Positions 37,116 through 49,400 of a DNA stretch of 64,000 nt are shown here, piece after piece. Below the pieces are notes generated by a model. That model was not told the origin of the DNA. It was given only the letters and a program-made list of their open reading frames with translations, and made no database searches. Position 1 is the stretch's first letter. Each line of letters opens with the position of its first letter. Made by a program: the position numbers and the translations under genes. Source of the DNA: Maylandia zebra (lineage: Eukaryota > Chordata > Actinopteri > Cichliformes > Cichlidae); assembly GCF_041146795.1 (NCBI RefSeq), contig NC_135177.1, forward strand, positions 21,126,560-21,190,559, read 5' to 3'.

Positions 37116-38680
37116 CTTTCTTTTTCCTAAAGACAAAAAGCAACCGATACAATAGTCAGATTGTCTATTCTTATTTAATTCACTTAATGTACAGAATTCA
37201 CCTGCTTGCTGCATACATGCTACTACTGTACATTACCTAATGTATATATTATATATAATGTCCCCCCTTTGCACAAGTCGAGGAGCGTGTCAGGTTACAT
37301 TTCACTGTGTGTTATACTTGTATAACTATACATGTGATGAATAAAGAACCTTGATCCTACAAGCAGATTAATAAAATACAAATACAGTAACATTTGGTTG
37401 ACACAAAATCCCAACAAACACCTGGACTTGCCTTAAGGCGTTACTGCATGATTACCGCTTATTACAGACGGTTTAATATCCTTTGAGTGGTTTAAAATCA
37501 GGGGGGGAAAAGAAAACAAAAATATCTTCCTCAAAGGTACTCACTTTAATAACTTCGTGAGGCATGTAGCAAAAACTATCTCGTCCGCTCAAAACAAATC
37601 CAACTCCAACACTATTCCTTTTAATGTCACAGTCCTTTAGCATTATATGAACACATCTAGCTAATGATTTGTCCCTATTAATAGCAAAAAATTGAAAACT
37701 TGGATTATTTGCATATGTAAATTCTGCACTGGGTAAACTGTGCATATCGAGACGAAAATAACTCACTCAATCCTTTTTTATCATACATAAATCCTTGGGG
37801 TCACTATCCCTCTGATGGCTTTCTAGCTTTTTCACGTCCTCAATTCCTGTTTATGCTGGAATAATCGGCATATCACGATAATTTCTAGATAGCAACATGA
37901 ACCTGTTACACAGCCAGCTAGCTAACACTAGCATAAAGATGATAATAACGCGGTTGGAAGTCTAATTTAGGCTTTATTATCAAGTCAGATAACGTGTGAC
38001 AACGTATTGTACATACCCCGACGAGCTAAAAGTTAGAAGAAAACACCTGACATCGCAGCCTTTAACTCAATTGCAACAGAACTCGTCTTGTCTTTCCTCT
38101 TCAGTGACTCTAGCAGCGGTTCAGTTTCTCCCGCTGAACAGTTTGAAGAATCTGATTCGTCGAACCAATACAAATGGGCGTGGTTAAAACGAAAGGGTAC
38201 GTTTGGTTCTTCTGTCCCTACAGTTTAGCCGTCGCATTCAATGTAGTTTATATCCCGCTTGAATTTCAGCAACCGGTCGATCGATAACTTGTGAATCGAG
38301 CTCACCTACTACTCACTTCATCCCTTCATTAAATCACAGTGAAAGCGTGAAAGGAGGAATATTTGGGAAATCTAAATATTGGTATAACCGTTTAAGTAAG
38401 CTGCTAATCGTAATATTTTGTTTCACTAGCACAGCTACCACAGTAAACTCGCCTCACATGTTTTTTGCAAGACTAAGGCAAACGTGTCAACTTTTCAAAA
38501 TTTACCGCAAATTACTCAATTTGAGGGTACCTGAAAGTAATACTTATATAGTAGTTGTATTAAGTTATTTTCGCTAATACTTAATTATATTGACATTTAA
38601 TAATATTAATTATTAATACTGATATTAAATGATAATACTGACAGGACATTTATTAAGGGGGGAAAAAAACTAGCCAAACC
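37116..38680 (-). promoter_or_regulatory. rad54b: Region upstream of rad54b start codon, with possible non-coding first exon
   Basis: The acceptor TTGTCTTTAG just before the rad54b start codon requires an upstream untranslated exon. A candidate donor on the minus strand, CGGG|GTATGT, lies at about 38016, and a CCAAT motif (plus strand) and a CACGCCC motif (minus strand) lie near 38163-38175. These make a promoter around 38.1-38.2 kb plausible, but exon and start site are not proven. Confidence 0.35.
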
Positions 38681-38689
38681 TCCAAACCT

Positions 38690-39140
38690 TTCTGCATAAT
38701 TCAAGTGAGGTTGAGCTTCGGGGTAAGAACGGATGGCTGGACATTCTCCTTCAGGATTTTCTGGTAGACAGTAGAATTTATGGTCCCATCAATTACAGCA
38801 AATCATCCAGGTCCTAAAGCAGCAAAGCAGCCCCAGACCATTACACTATCACCACCTTGTTTAACTGTTGATATGATGCTTTTTTAATTAAGTGTTTTAT
38901 GCAGTTTAGTTTTATGCAGTTAGTTTTATGCAGAGGTAACCAGACTCAACCCTTCCAGAAAGTTAAATTTTTGTCTTGAGGATCATCAAGATTGATGTAA
39001 AATGACTTTATTTACACTGGCATCCCGAAGATCTTTGTCTAACATTAAAATTAGTTTGATGATCTGAAAGATTTAAGTGTGAAGATATACAAAAAACTAA
39101 GAAACCAGGAAGGGGGGAATACTTTTTCAGAGGACTGTAT
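38690..39140 (-). mobile_element. Deleted Tc1-like copy in reverse orientation
   Basis: Reads in reverse the same transposase blocks as the element at 34116-35640: CTTGAGGATCATCAAGAT near 38975 is the reverse of CATCTTGATGATCCTCGAG in the other copy, and the left part contains AGCAGCCCCAGACCATTACA and GGACATTCTCCTTCAGGAT. The right end (GGAAGGGGGGAATACTTTTT) matches the family terminus. A large internal deletion leaves it non-autonomous. Confidence 0.7.
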
Positions 39141-39354
39141 GCATAAGAGAGCTTTACTTGGTACGGGGTCATTTTGAATTACTGTTTGTGTGATTGTAAG
39201 TCTTACTGAGAGGATATAAAGCGAACAGGATGATGAGTCCAGGCATTTGGTGTGCTCTTTGATTTTTGTGATCATGCGTTCTTGTGCCATCTGATATTGA
39301 GTCTGTAATCCAATCATGGAGGGAGAGAGTGTAATCCATCTTAATCCCACATTC

Positions 39355-39384
39355 AGAGAGAGAGGGAGAGGGAGAGAGGGAGAA
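39355..39384. repeat. (GA)n-rich simple repeat
   Basis: Imperfect GAGAGG repeat upstream of the RING finger gene. Confidence 0.8.
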
Positions 39385-39915
39385 ACCTAGGATAGGGTGG
39401 GTCATTAAGAGAGAGAAAAACAGCTGAAGGACAGCAGTAATCTCTGAATGCTTCACAACAGCAACACAGGTTTTTAATAGCTAGACAACAACACTGCTGC
39501 AGAACTTGTCTGCTTTAGACTCGGTGTTCAGTGTTTTACTGTAATTCGGCCTGTCTCTCTCATCTGATCTGGTCCCGTCTGACAGCTGCCTTCCTGTGTC
39601 CTGAACCCTTGTTGTCAGGGTTACCTCTCCACGGAGACGCACTCTCAAAGGTAGGGGAGGGCTTCAAAGGAGAGGAGACCCTCACCTTTATGGTGTTAAG
39701 AGTGAGGATGTGGCAGAGATAGGACGGCAGGTTGCCCGTGGAGGAAAGAGTGGAGTCAAAACCTGCAGAAAGAAGGAAGTAGGAGTTGGTTGAAGTGAAA
39801 GTTGACATCTGAGGTAAGATAAAAAGAAAAGAAACAAATGAGGAAACAAGACTGCTTCCTGCTTTACCCGTGTGTTGTTTAATCTGTTTAACTTTTTTTT
39901 TCTTTTTTTATTAGG

Positions 39916-42900
39916 ATGGGCTATGATCTGGAGAGGTTTGTAGGTTACGTGAATGAGGGTCTACTGTGCTGTGTATGTCGAGATGTGCTGGAGCGCCCCC
40001 TCCAGGCACCCTGTGAACATGCTTACTGCAGCTCCTGCATCAGCACCTGGCTGGTCCATCACCACTCCTGTCCTGAGGACAGACTGCCACTGGATGTGGG
40101 TAGCCTCAAACCACTGTACAGGTCAGTCTCCGTCTCCTGCAGTTGTGCTCCTTGCTTCACTTCCTCGTAATCATGCACTCTTAAGTTTTGCAGATAAGTT
40201 TTCATGCAAGTCAGTAGCGTTATAACAGTATGCTGCTTTTCTCACTCTAAGAGTTTCTGTCTGTGTTGGTTTGATTTGCAGGTACATGCGTAATGATCTG
40301 AACCGTCTGCAGATCCGCTGTGTGAATGCAGCACAGGGGTGTGAGGTGGTCTGCTCCCTGGAGAGCCTCCACTCACACGAGGACGAGTGTGAATTTGCCT
40401 TCATATCCTGCGCTAACACAGGTACATGACAACATCACACCGGACAAAACACTATTCATGCAGTGTGTTTTTATAAGTCTTTATGACAGTAAAAGTCAAA
40501 CTGCAATCCTCATGGATGTGTATGTTACAACTGTAATGTGACACGTCTGTGGGGGTGAACAACAGGTGGGCCCTGTTGTTGTCTTGGCTACCCCAGGAAC
40601 AGGTGCACTTTTAGGACTGAAAGCTCCCACAAGCCTCACACAGAGAGCACTGTGTGAGAGTCGGCTTTCATTCATTCTTTAATGAGTGATTTTTAGGTCT
40701 GTTTGAAACATGTACATGCAAGTGTGCGCTTTTGTGCTCACCATGTGTTTGTGACCCGTGTTTGGCAGGTGGAGAGTACATATGTTACCACTGTGGTAGG
40801 TTGAATCACATGCGGTGTGTGTGCATGCGGTGTGCAGTTTAAGTCACTAAAATCACCTGAAATTTCTGCTGTTGTGTGACTGCAGTGATCTGTGACTACA
40901 TTGTAGATTTAATAACTCTACTTTAGATACACAAAGTGTTTACAAAGTACATTTTTGGTGGTGTTAGTAGATTATCTCCTCTTTGTACACACAGATGATT
41001 TTTATGGAAAAATTCGTGCCTGCAAATAAATTTCATCTTTGTGGAGATGCTTTAGAAGCCTGTCTTATACACTGATAACGTGGTGGTTCCATGCGAGGCC
41101 TTTGCACCCTTGTGACTTTTCCCTCTCAGGCTGTCCCGTGCAGGTCGAGAGGCGGGGCTTGGAGGCTCACCTGTCAGAATGTAGCTTTCGCAGCAGGGAG
41201 TGTCCTAATGGTTGCGGCCACACGCTGCTCTCCATTGACCAGACACAACATAACTGTGTAGCGGAGCTGCGCACTGAGGTGGAGATGCTCAGGTAAGCTC
41301 TTCTGTGCTCTCTTCTAAGCCTGAACTCAGAGGTAACACCACCATCATGACTTGGTCTCATTAAATGTCAACTGTAGGGTGGAGATGCTGTGCAAGGTGG
41401 AAGAGGTGAGACGAGAGATGGAGTCTCGGCTGGACTCGCAGAGGAGACACATGGTGCAGAAAGAGTCTCAGCTGAAGAACGAGGTGGAGGAGCTCAAGGT
41501 AAAATGTCCTGTTACCACATAAATGCAACAGAAGATAGTACTAAAGCACAGATTTGTGACCATGGGATACATTTACTATGAAAGTACAATGCAGTGTTTT
41601 GCAAATCATTTAAAAAATGCTGAAAGTTTAAAGGCAAAATGCTTTTAGAAGTCTGAACTGTGTGAATGTCATCTTAGCATTCAGACTTTTTTGCTCGGGT
41701 GCCATATTTTTTAAAAACAGTGAGAACTGTTTTTTTCACTGTCCTTTTGAAATAAGCAAGGCCTGAAAATTATATCTGATTCCTCACACTGCAGGACACC
41801 TTCTCAGGCCCATAAATGGTGGCAGTTTACAGATCTTTTTTAAGTCCATAAAATCACAATAAAAAAAAAAGAAAAGAAAGTACACTTATCGGTCATTTAA
41901 AAAATAATCTGGTTCGTAGCAGGTTCTAAAATTAATAAATACAACCTCAGGTGAACCACACAGCTAAATGACATATCACATAACAAAACTAAGCCAGAAT
42001 GCAGAAGCAGTGTATGTACAGTTTTACTGGATACAAAGGATTTAAGAGGGAATTGAAGCCACGTGCCGATAATCAAATGCACTTAACTGGCATGACAATC
42101 TCTAAAGAAGCAGGCAGTTTGCTGTTTTGGAGCATTAAGATGTGTGTTAAGACAATGCCAATGAGGCTTAACATCAGTAATGATATTAACAATCTGGGAA
42201 AGGTTATACGGTCATTTCCAAACTGTTTGATTATACAGCAAGGAAGATTATTTACAAGCAGAAAACACTCAAGACAGTTGCCAGTTTTCCCAGGAGTGGA
42301 TATCCCAGTGTCAGACTGTGCAGTGCTGAGAGAAACTGTAAAAAAAAAACAAAAAAAACCAAACTACCTCCAGACTCTACATGCCACAACTTATTAAAAG
42401 TTGAAGTTCATGACAGCACAATTAAGTATGGCGTGTTTGGAAGGGTTGCAGGAGAAAGCATCTTCTCTTTAAAAAGAACATGGCAGCACAGCTTAAGTTT
42501 GCAAAGATGCATTTGAACAAAGAGTTCTGGGACAATGTTGTCTGGACAGATGAGGTGAATATTTGGAAGTCAAACACAATCAAAACAAACACGTCACACC
42601 AACTGAGAAGCACGGTGGTGGTGGGGTGATGATTTGGGCTGGATTTGTATTCACTGGAATACACAATGTAATCATTGAGTTAACCGTGAACTCCTCTGTA
42701 TACTAAATTGTTCTAGAGTCAAATGCGAGGACATCTGTCCAGGAGCTAAAGCCTGGCTGAAATTGGCATCACACATAAAACTACTCTATTGCTTCACGTC
42801 ATATCCTGTCTGTGCAGGGTCAGCTATCCCGTGTGATGTGTGACATGCGTGCACTGCTAGGTGCAGAGCGTTTGAGGAGACAAGAGCTGGCAGAGGCAGA

Positions 42901-43222
42901 GCTGGAGAAAAGAGAACTGCTACAGGTCCTCAGAGACCTGCAGCCCACCAGGAGCCAGAATCCCACTGAACAGGCAGCCAGGGACCAGCATCAGGGAGAG
43001 GTGCAGACATCAGGCTGGGAACTCCACACCGAGCCAACCAGACATCAACAGAGAGAGGCTTCTTCACATGCCTCCAGTCTGTCACTGCATTCAGCCCAGG
43101 CTTCACATGCATCAGGCCCACCCCCATCACCACAGCTGGGTGAGGTAGGGCGCAAGGGTGGGACCCGGAGTCTGACCTTGGACTGCATTAAAAAGAAGAG
43201 CAGGGAGGTGACAGTGATCTGA
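39916..43222 (+). CDS. RING and TRAF-type zinc finger protein, RNF41/NRDP1-RNF151-like E3 ubiquitin ligase
   Basis: Predicted ubiquitin-protein ligase. Five coding exons: 39916-40121, 40282-40421, 41130-41292, 41378-41498 and 42818-43222, giving 344 residues. The RING finger has C18-C21-C33-H35-C38-C41-C52 and D55 in the last ligand position (CPEDR), the C3HC3D form known from NRDP1 (CPVDR). Two TRAF-type zinc finger segments follow (about 80-165), then a coiled-coil region rich in E, R and L (about 165-260) and a low-complexity S/H/P-rich tail. The start MGYDLERF matches NRDP1 MGYDVTRF, but the C-terminal NRDP1 substrate-binding domain is absent, which is more like RNF151. I believe zebrafish has a related gene called rnf41l near this locus, but I am not sure enough to give a symbol. 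An acceptor one base before the ATG implies an upstream non-coding exon. Confidence 0.85.
41990..42780 (+). mobile_element. Fossil Tc1-like DNA transposon in last intron of the RING gene
   Basis: Transposase blocks in order on the plus strand: GGTTATACGGTCATTTCCAA, CCAGTTTTCCCAGGAGTGGA, GGAGAAAGCATCTTCTCTTT, GAAGCACGGTGGTGGTGGGG and TGAACTCCTCTGTATAC. Multiple frame breaks and a truncated 3' end show it is inactive. Confidence 0.8.
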
Positions 43223-43557
43223 AAAAGCTGCAATATATGAAATCTTTATTTTTGTATTATTTAGCAACAAAATTAGGGTTTGGGTAAAACATGTTACAAA
43301 AGAAAGGTTTTGCTACGCTGTGTTTTTAATGCTTAAAGATCAGCTCTTTGTGTGTTGGATTTTTGAACCACCTGACGTCATTTTAAGTGTATCGTCAGTG
43401 AGCTTCAAGAAGTTGGAATCCCCAAACGTATATTTTTTTTTTTACACCTGAGGTTAACCACATAACGATTCAGCGTGAGTTTTTGTGAAATGTAAAAAAA
43501 TAGACAAGTTTAAAAAAATATATGTTGAATTCATTTTTTCAATGGGAGAGAACGTTC

Positions 43558-43563
43558 AATAAA
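43558..43563 (+). terminator. Poly(A) signal of the RING finger gene
   Basis: AATAAA about 335 bases after the stop codon on the plus strand, in a stretch that then faces the 3' end of virma. Confidence 0.6.
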
Positions 43564-43977
43564 AACGGAATTTTCAAAAAATATGAATTTTCTGGCAATT
43601 ATTTCATGGTTTCGACTTTTAAGGGTTAACGGTCACATATTCCACCTGTTTAAGATATATTAATGTTAGTCCCACATGACCACATAGTTCAAGTTTCCAT
43701 AATATCCCATAATACCAACCGTGTCTGTATACCACTGGTTTTGTGCTCCTTTTCGAACAGTTTCAGGGTTTGCGAATGAGATCAGCCTTAGAAATAAAAA
43801 AAATCACCACCAACAACAAAAAAACGGGAAAAATGCAGCAGCTGCAGCCGTTGCAAACACAGTGATAGACAGCACAAGAGGGATCGCATTTTTAAACATT
43901 TTATCTGAGAACCACAGACGATTTATTTATTTGACATTCCCTTAAAACACACACAAAGGCCTCATTTTGCTATCACT

Positions 43978-43983
43978 TTTATT
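43978..43983 (-). terminator. virma: Poly(A) signal of virma
   Basis: AATAAA on the minus strand about 160 bases beyond the virma stop. The RING gene and virma converge, with signals about 415 bases apart. Confidence 0.6.
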
Positions 43984-44144
43984 TTCTGAATACAGCTAAT
44001 AATAACAAAACTGAAAACATCAACACAGTCTGTACATTATTTGTGACAACATCATACCACCACGTTTCCATGGAGACAGCATATATAATATCCTGATTGG
44101 CGCTTCTGTTGCCGTGAGAGGCTGCAGTCATTGTCCAGGAGGAT

Positions 44145-46426
44145 TTACCTGGTGAAGGAGCGAACATGTCTGCCCCTCCCACCTCCGCTCCCTCCTCCAC
44201 CGCTGAACTTGCTCCCCTGAGATCCTCTTCCCCCTCCACCGCCTCCACCGACGCCTCCCCCGGCACCACCGCCACCTCCTCCGCCGCTAATCCACGACAG
44301 GCCAGTACCTCCTCTGCCGCGTGGAGCTCGATCCCGAAGAGCCAGCCGATACGCACCTGAAGTGTGGAACGAGTGAATCAAACTTTTTTTTCCCCCTATA
44401 ACACCTTTAATACAGGTCAAAGCGATAAAAAAGTAAAACAAATGCAATAAAACAGAACATAAAAGACTGAAAAAGAGAGCGGTATAAAATGTAAAACTGT
44501 GTGTGTGGTCCTTACTTGCAGGGGATTGCCGAGAAGGCAGTGGCCCTCGAGTGAAGTTGCTCTGTCCTCCGCGGGGTTCACTGTAGGTCCCTCTGTGAGT
44601 AACAGCTGGAACCTGACCGCTCCACGATGACCCTCGGCCTCCTTCTCTCCGAGTGTAGTTTCCTACAGAACGGGGGAAAAAAGGGGGGGATTTGTCACCC
44701 TCTGCTGGACAATTGATGTATTTTAGTTGCAGTTTGTGCAGGGCTAAACGAAACACAGTATTTCCCAGGATAATGACCAGGATTCCCTGCTGTGTGCTGC
44801 ATGTAATGATGAGGCAACTATGACAATGTCCTGGCAACTATGAGACTCGTGCGTATCTGATAGTACATACCTGACAGCAGTACACCTTTAGGCTGTGGTG
44901 GAGTGAAAAAGCGAGTCTGGCTGTGGAAAGTAGCTCTGCCTCTGTTACCAGTGAACAGCCCTCTGGTGGGAGGTTTGGGGGCGCTTTTTGGAGGTCGTTT
45001 AGGAGGCAGAAGCCCTAGAGGGGTCGTAATGTCTTTAAACTCCGCTGCAACAAAGTCATCCACGTGCATGCTGGGAGGACGGGAAGTATTCTGTTTGCGC
45101 AGGCGGAAGATATCATGCGGTCGGGAGACATTCTGCCCAAACCCTCCTCGACCTCCTCGGCCACGAGGAGCAGCCATGATGTGAGCTCTCTTTGCAGGCT
45201 CGACGTAGTCAGACTTCCCACTGCAGAGACAAACACAAGATGACACCATGAAACTGATCTTAAACTAGATTCTGTGCGAATAAAAATATATAGAAATCAC
45301 AATGACGCTGTACCTAGACGTAATGAACGTCTCATGCTTGTGTTTGCCCAGCCGGAAGCCTTTCGTAGGTTTTGTGTGACCCGGAGAGGACGGCTCAGAC
45401 AAGAAGGAGCGCTCCAGCTCCGCCTTCAGGTCCAGTTCTGGACAACACTCCTGAGCCAGACCCACCAGATCCACCTTCACCTGCCACACAGACAAAAAGG
45501 TAATCATACATATTATATAGAAAACATAAACAGACCATGTAATGTTGTTGCTTGTGGTATTTCCAAATTCCTTACAAGCCAGAGAAGCAAAGAACCTCAA
45601 CTTAAAAAAATCCTTTAAATCCCTTAAAGATAGAGAAGCAAAGAACGTTTACTTAAAAAAGAAGAGGAAGAACATAGCACTGAACAGAAAGCACTTAAAA
45701 TATGTGAGAGGACTCTAAGAAGTGGATAGTAGATAAATATAAATATCCAAAATATAGGACTCATCCTATTGAATCTTCCTGTCATAGTAGTCATTTTACA
45801 TCCATCCCATCCTCTTCTGCTTATCTTGGGTCACGAACCCAGAGAAACTCAGACCTCGCTCTCCCCAGCCACTCCCTCCAGCTTATCGAGGAGTTCCCTC
45901 GCCAGACCAGGTAAGACATGCCCAGAACACCTCACCCAGAAGGCGCCCAGGAGGCATCCTCGTCAGATGCCCAAACCCCCTGGACTGGCTCCCTTAGATG
46001 TGGAGGAGTAGCAGCTCCAGTCGGAGCGCCTCTCAAACAACTGCACTCCCTATCACTCACCCCATCACTAAGGGAGGGGCCAGCCACAACAACTGCAATT
46101 TTGTAGTTACACCCATATGGTGCACAGTGAATCAAATACTTTTTTACAGACCATGATGCTCCCACTAAGCTAACACGGTAACAGCAACAAATATTTCTTT
46201 TTGACTCGATATACCAGAGTTTCAGTAGCAGAAAAGGATTCATAACTGCTGGTGATGTGAAAAAATTCTACATCAACAAAGATCAAGTAAAAAAAAAAAA
46301 AAAAAAGCAATAATACAAAAACGCATAAAACCGTGAATAAAACAGAAGCTGTAATCAAATTTTCATCCAAAAATGATTAACCATAAATGTGCACGCCAAA
46401 CATAAGCTCTAGAGATTCTTGGAAAT

Positions 46427-46480
<54 letters not shown>

Positions 46481-49400
46481 ACCATATCAAGGTCTGTTTC
46501 AATGTCATCAGTCTGGAACGGAGAGAACCACAGAGCCTTCAGCTGCTCATCCAGAGCTTCAGACAGAATGAAAACCGTCCTACAGACAATAAAGGCCCAG
46601 GGCAATGATCAGTTTACCGTTCCCATTAATTTTTCACATGGCTCATGTGTAAGTGGTTGTTGTTATGAATATCTGATTCAATCAATCTGTCACCGCAAAC
46701 TGCGATCCTCCCTCGCTCCAGCTGTATAAGCTTCACAACTCGAAGTGATGAGGATAAAATGATTCAGTATTAATACGTCACGCGGAGGACCAACCTGTGA
46801 TTAAACTGGGCCCCGAGTGTTTCTGGTGCTGGCAGAGTGGGCTCGGTGTCAGCTGCAGGAGGCGTGTTTGTGGCCGCCTGCAACGTCTGCCTCAGAGCAA
46901 TCACGTTCTCCAACATGGTCTCCAGGGAATCGTCATCTGTACATAGTTTCTAAAGACATAGACAAAAGCATTGAAAGTTTGAGGTCAAGGCAGCCCGGAC
47001 CTTTATTTTGATAAACACAATGTACTTGTGTGCATCTTTCATACCGCTATCTGTTTTTCCAAAGCAGGTATTGGATGTGACTCTGACTCCTCCCACTGGA
47101 GCAGAGCTTTCATTTCAGAGCCCGACAGCAACCGTGGAGGAACAAAAGCAGGATCCTCGCTCGAGCCGTGACCCTCTTCAGCACACTGGATTAAAACGAG
47201 GACAGGTACAGAATGAAGAGCAAATATGATTGGAGATAAGCTGGAAAAAGCTTGAGAAAAGAAGCGATTATCAGAAGGACAAGACAAAATATGCAATGAA
47301 AAAGCCTTTCCTTTATGCAGAGCCAGTCATTTCTGTGAGGTGATGCATTATTAATAGAGCTTTTTAAAAGCGGCTGCAGAAGGAAACTCTTAGAAAAGGA
47401 AAACTAAATTACTAGCATGAACACGTAAGGACAAGGAGGAATGCTTTCAAAGAAGCGACGTCCTTGCTGTAGTCTCTTTTGTAGTCTTTTGTCCAAATAT
47501 TTTTCACAGAAGTAACACTTACTTAAAAAAAATGATGCTGCTTACACTTCTGATTAAACACCAACCGACTCTGATCGGCTCCTCTTTATGACTCCGTCTC
47601 TAAAGAGGATTGTTTGTTTGCTTTTATTGTTCAGGGCTCCTCCAGACTAATCATTTAGCTGTACGTATTCCTTCAGTGCTTCATTTGTTTTTTTGAAAAA
47701 CTGCTCTGTTCTCAAACAGATTACCTTTAATTTAATGCTGAGCCTTTCTTCTGTTTTTATTGTCAAATATACAGTTTTATTTATTATGTTGTGATTTGTG
47801 TTTGCTGTATTGCTTTGTTCTCTGCTAGTTTAAAGGGACAGGATCCTGATTTTAATGATCATCTAAGCAGTACTTACCATTGGTTCTGTGTGGAGGATCT
47901 GCCTGAGAAAGTCGAGCAGAGATGAGAGCAGATCTGCTGAGTCTTTGTTGAAGGACAACACCAGCCTCTTCAGCAGCGAGCACAGCCCAGCGCCATGTTT
48001 CTTCAGAGCACTGAAACAGAGATAATCAGAGGTAATCAACGTCTCCTTTAACTAAGACAAAGGCACAGTGTGCCGTAGCAACATGGCAGGGTGGTATTGG
48101 TGGGGAAGCAGTTACGCCAAATAAACAAGAAAAGGTTCTTGTTTACACTTTGAGGTGGTAGAGTCCGTAGTCGTGCTCTGTGAGGAATGTCAAAGTCCTG
48201 ATGCAGGTGAGGAGGAGGGGCACGCTGCTCTCTGCGTTCCCCAAAACCTCCAACAGAGAACTGCACACCGATGACATCATCTCTCGTCCCGGAAGTGCAT
48301 TGGCCAGCTGCTCAGCCTCTGACACACAGCTTTCACCAGGTGGAGACACCACGAGAGAAATGTCCTGGTGAAGACAGTTTTACAGTTTTTAGTATTTTTC
48401 CATTAAAAGATTTTTTTTCTTTTTTAAATTTGTGTACTTCCAGCTTTACCTGGTCACACAGTGACTGTAATATTGTCCCCACTAGTACACTGCACTGCTG
48501 CTGATGTATGGAGTGATCCGTTGGAGGAACCAACAGAGACAACAACAAGGGGAACAGGTCGGCCAGCTGTTCATCTCCAGAAACTGACCCGGACAGCAGA
48601 TGCAGTGTTGCACTCTTACAGGCTCTCTGAGACACCAGAGTATCCATCAAAGAAAGGAGCCGCAGGACCTGGGCCCAGGAGACGCTTTTTCCCTCTGCCC
48701 TGCAAGTAACAGGTTACAGACATTTGAAATATGATTTACAGGAAAAAACACAGACGCTATGTTGATGTGTGAGTTTGTGCATCCTTCACTCACGGCTGCA
48801 GCTCCTCCAGCAGGAGCTCCAGCAGGGTCTTCATGATGTGTGTTGCAGTGGGTGAAGACAAGTCTGCCAGCTGAACGCACACTCTCCTGAGTATGGCCAG
48901 GAGAGGAGGGCAGGTGGTGGTGCACACACATTTGAATGCCTCGGAAAACACTTTCCACTGTGCGCGAATGTGCATGCTCCACAGCTTCCTTGTGTTTAAG
49001 GCTACAGCCACATCTTGGACTGATGTCACCTGTGGAGCCAAAGGCCTTCTAATATTAATGTGTGTATGAAGACAAGAATATCAGAGCAGGTTAAAGCGCA
49101 GGATAGAGAGAGTTACCTGAGTGCTATGCATTGGCAGTGGAAGAGGCAGAAGCTCAGACAGCAGTGTCAGACCAGAGAAAAGGCCTTCAGAAGCTTTGAG
49201 AAGTGAGCTCAAAACCTCCTTTAGCATCAGAGACCACGTGTTGCTGGCCAGAGTCTCTTCTGTATGGGTCACCTGTAGCATGACACAAACATGGTGTCTC
49301 TTAAAAATCTCAACTGAAGCCCCATTTAGTATCAAAACTGTTATCTGATGCCGCACACACCTCCTCATTAACACCCTGCGTAAAGGTGAGCAGGACGTCA

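Noticed and set aside
40768-40800. Possible extra exon acceptor (TTTGGCAG) in an intron of the RING gene
   Set aside because: The following frame meets a stop shortly and the flanking exons join in phase without it.
44357-44837. Upstream part of a 230-codon minus-strand open frame ending at the virma stop
   Set aside because: The part above 44356 is intron and a shadow across exon 44516-44662; the phase and acceptor at 44356 fix the real exon.
46387-46608. Open frames with Thr-His or Cys-Val repeats
   Set aside because: Produced by the (AC)n microsatellite, not by a gene.
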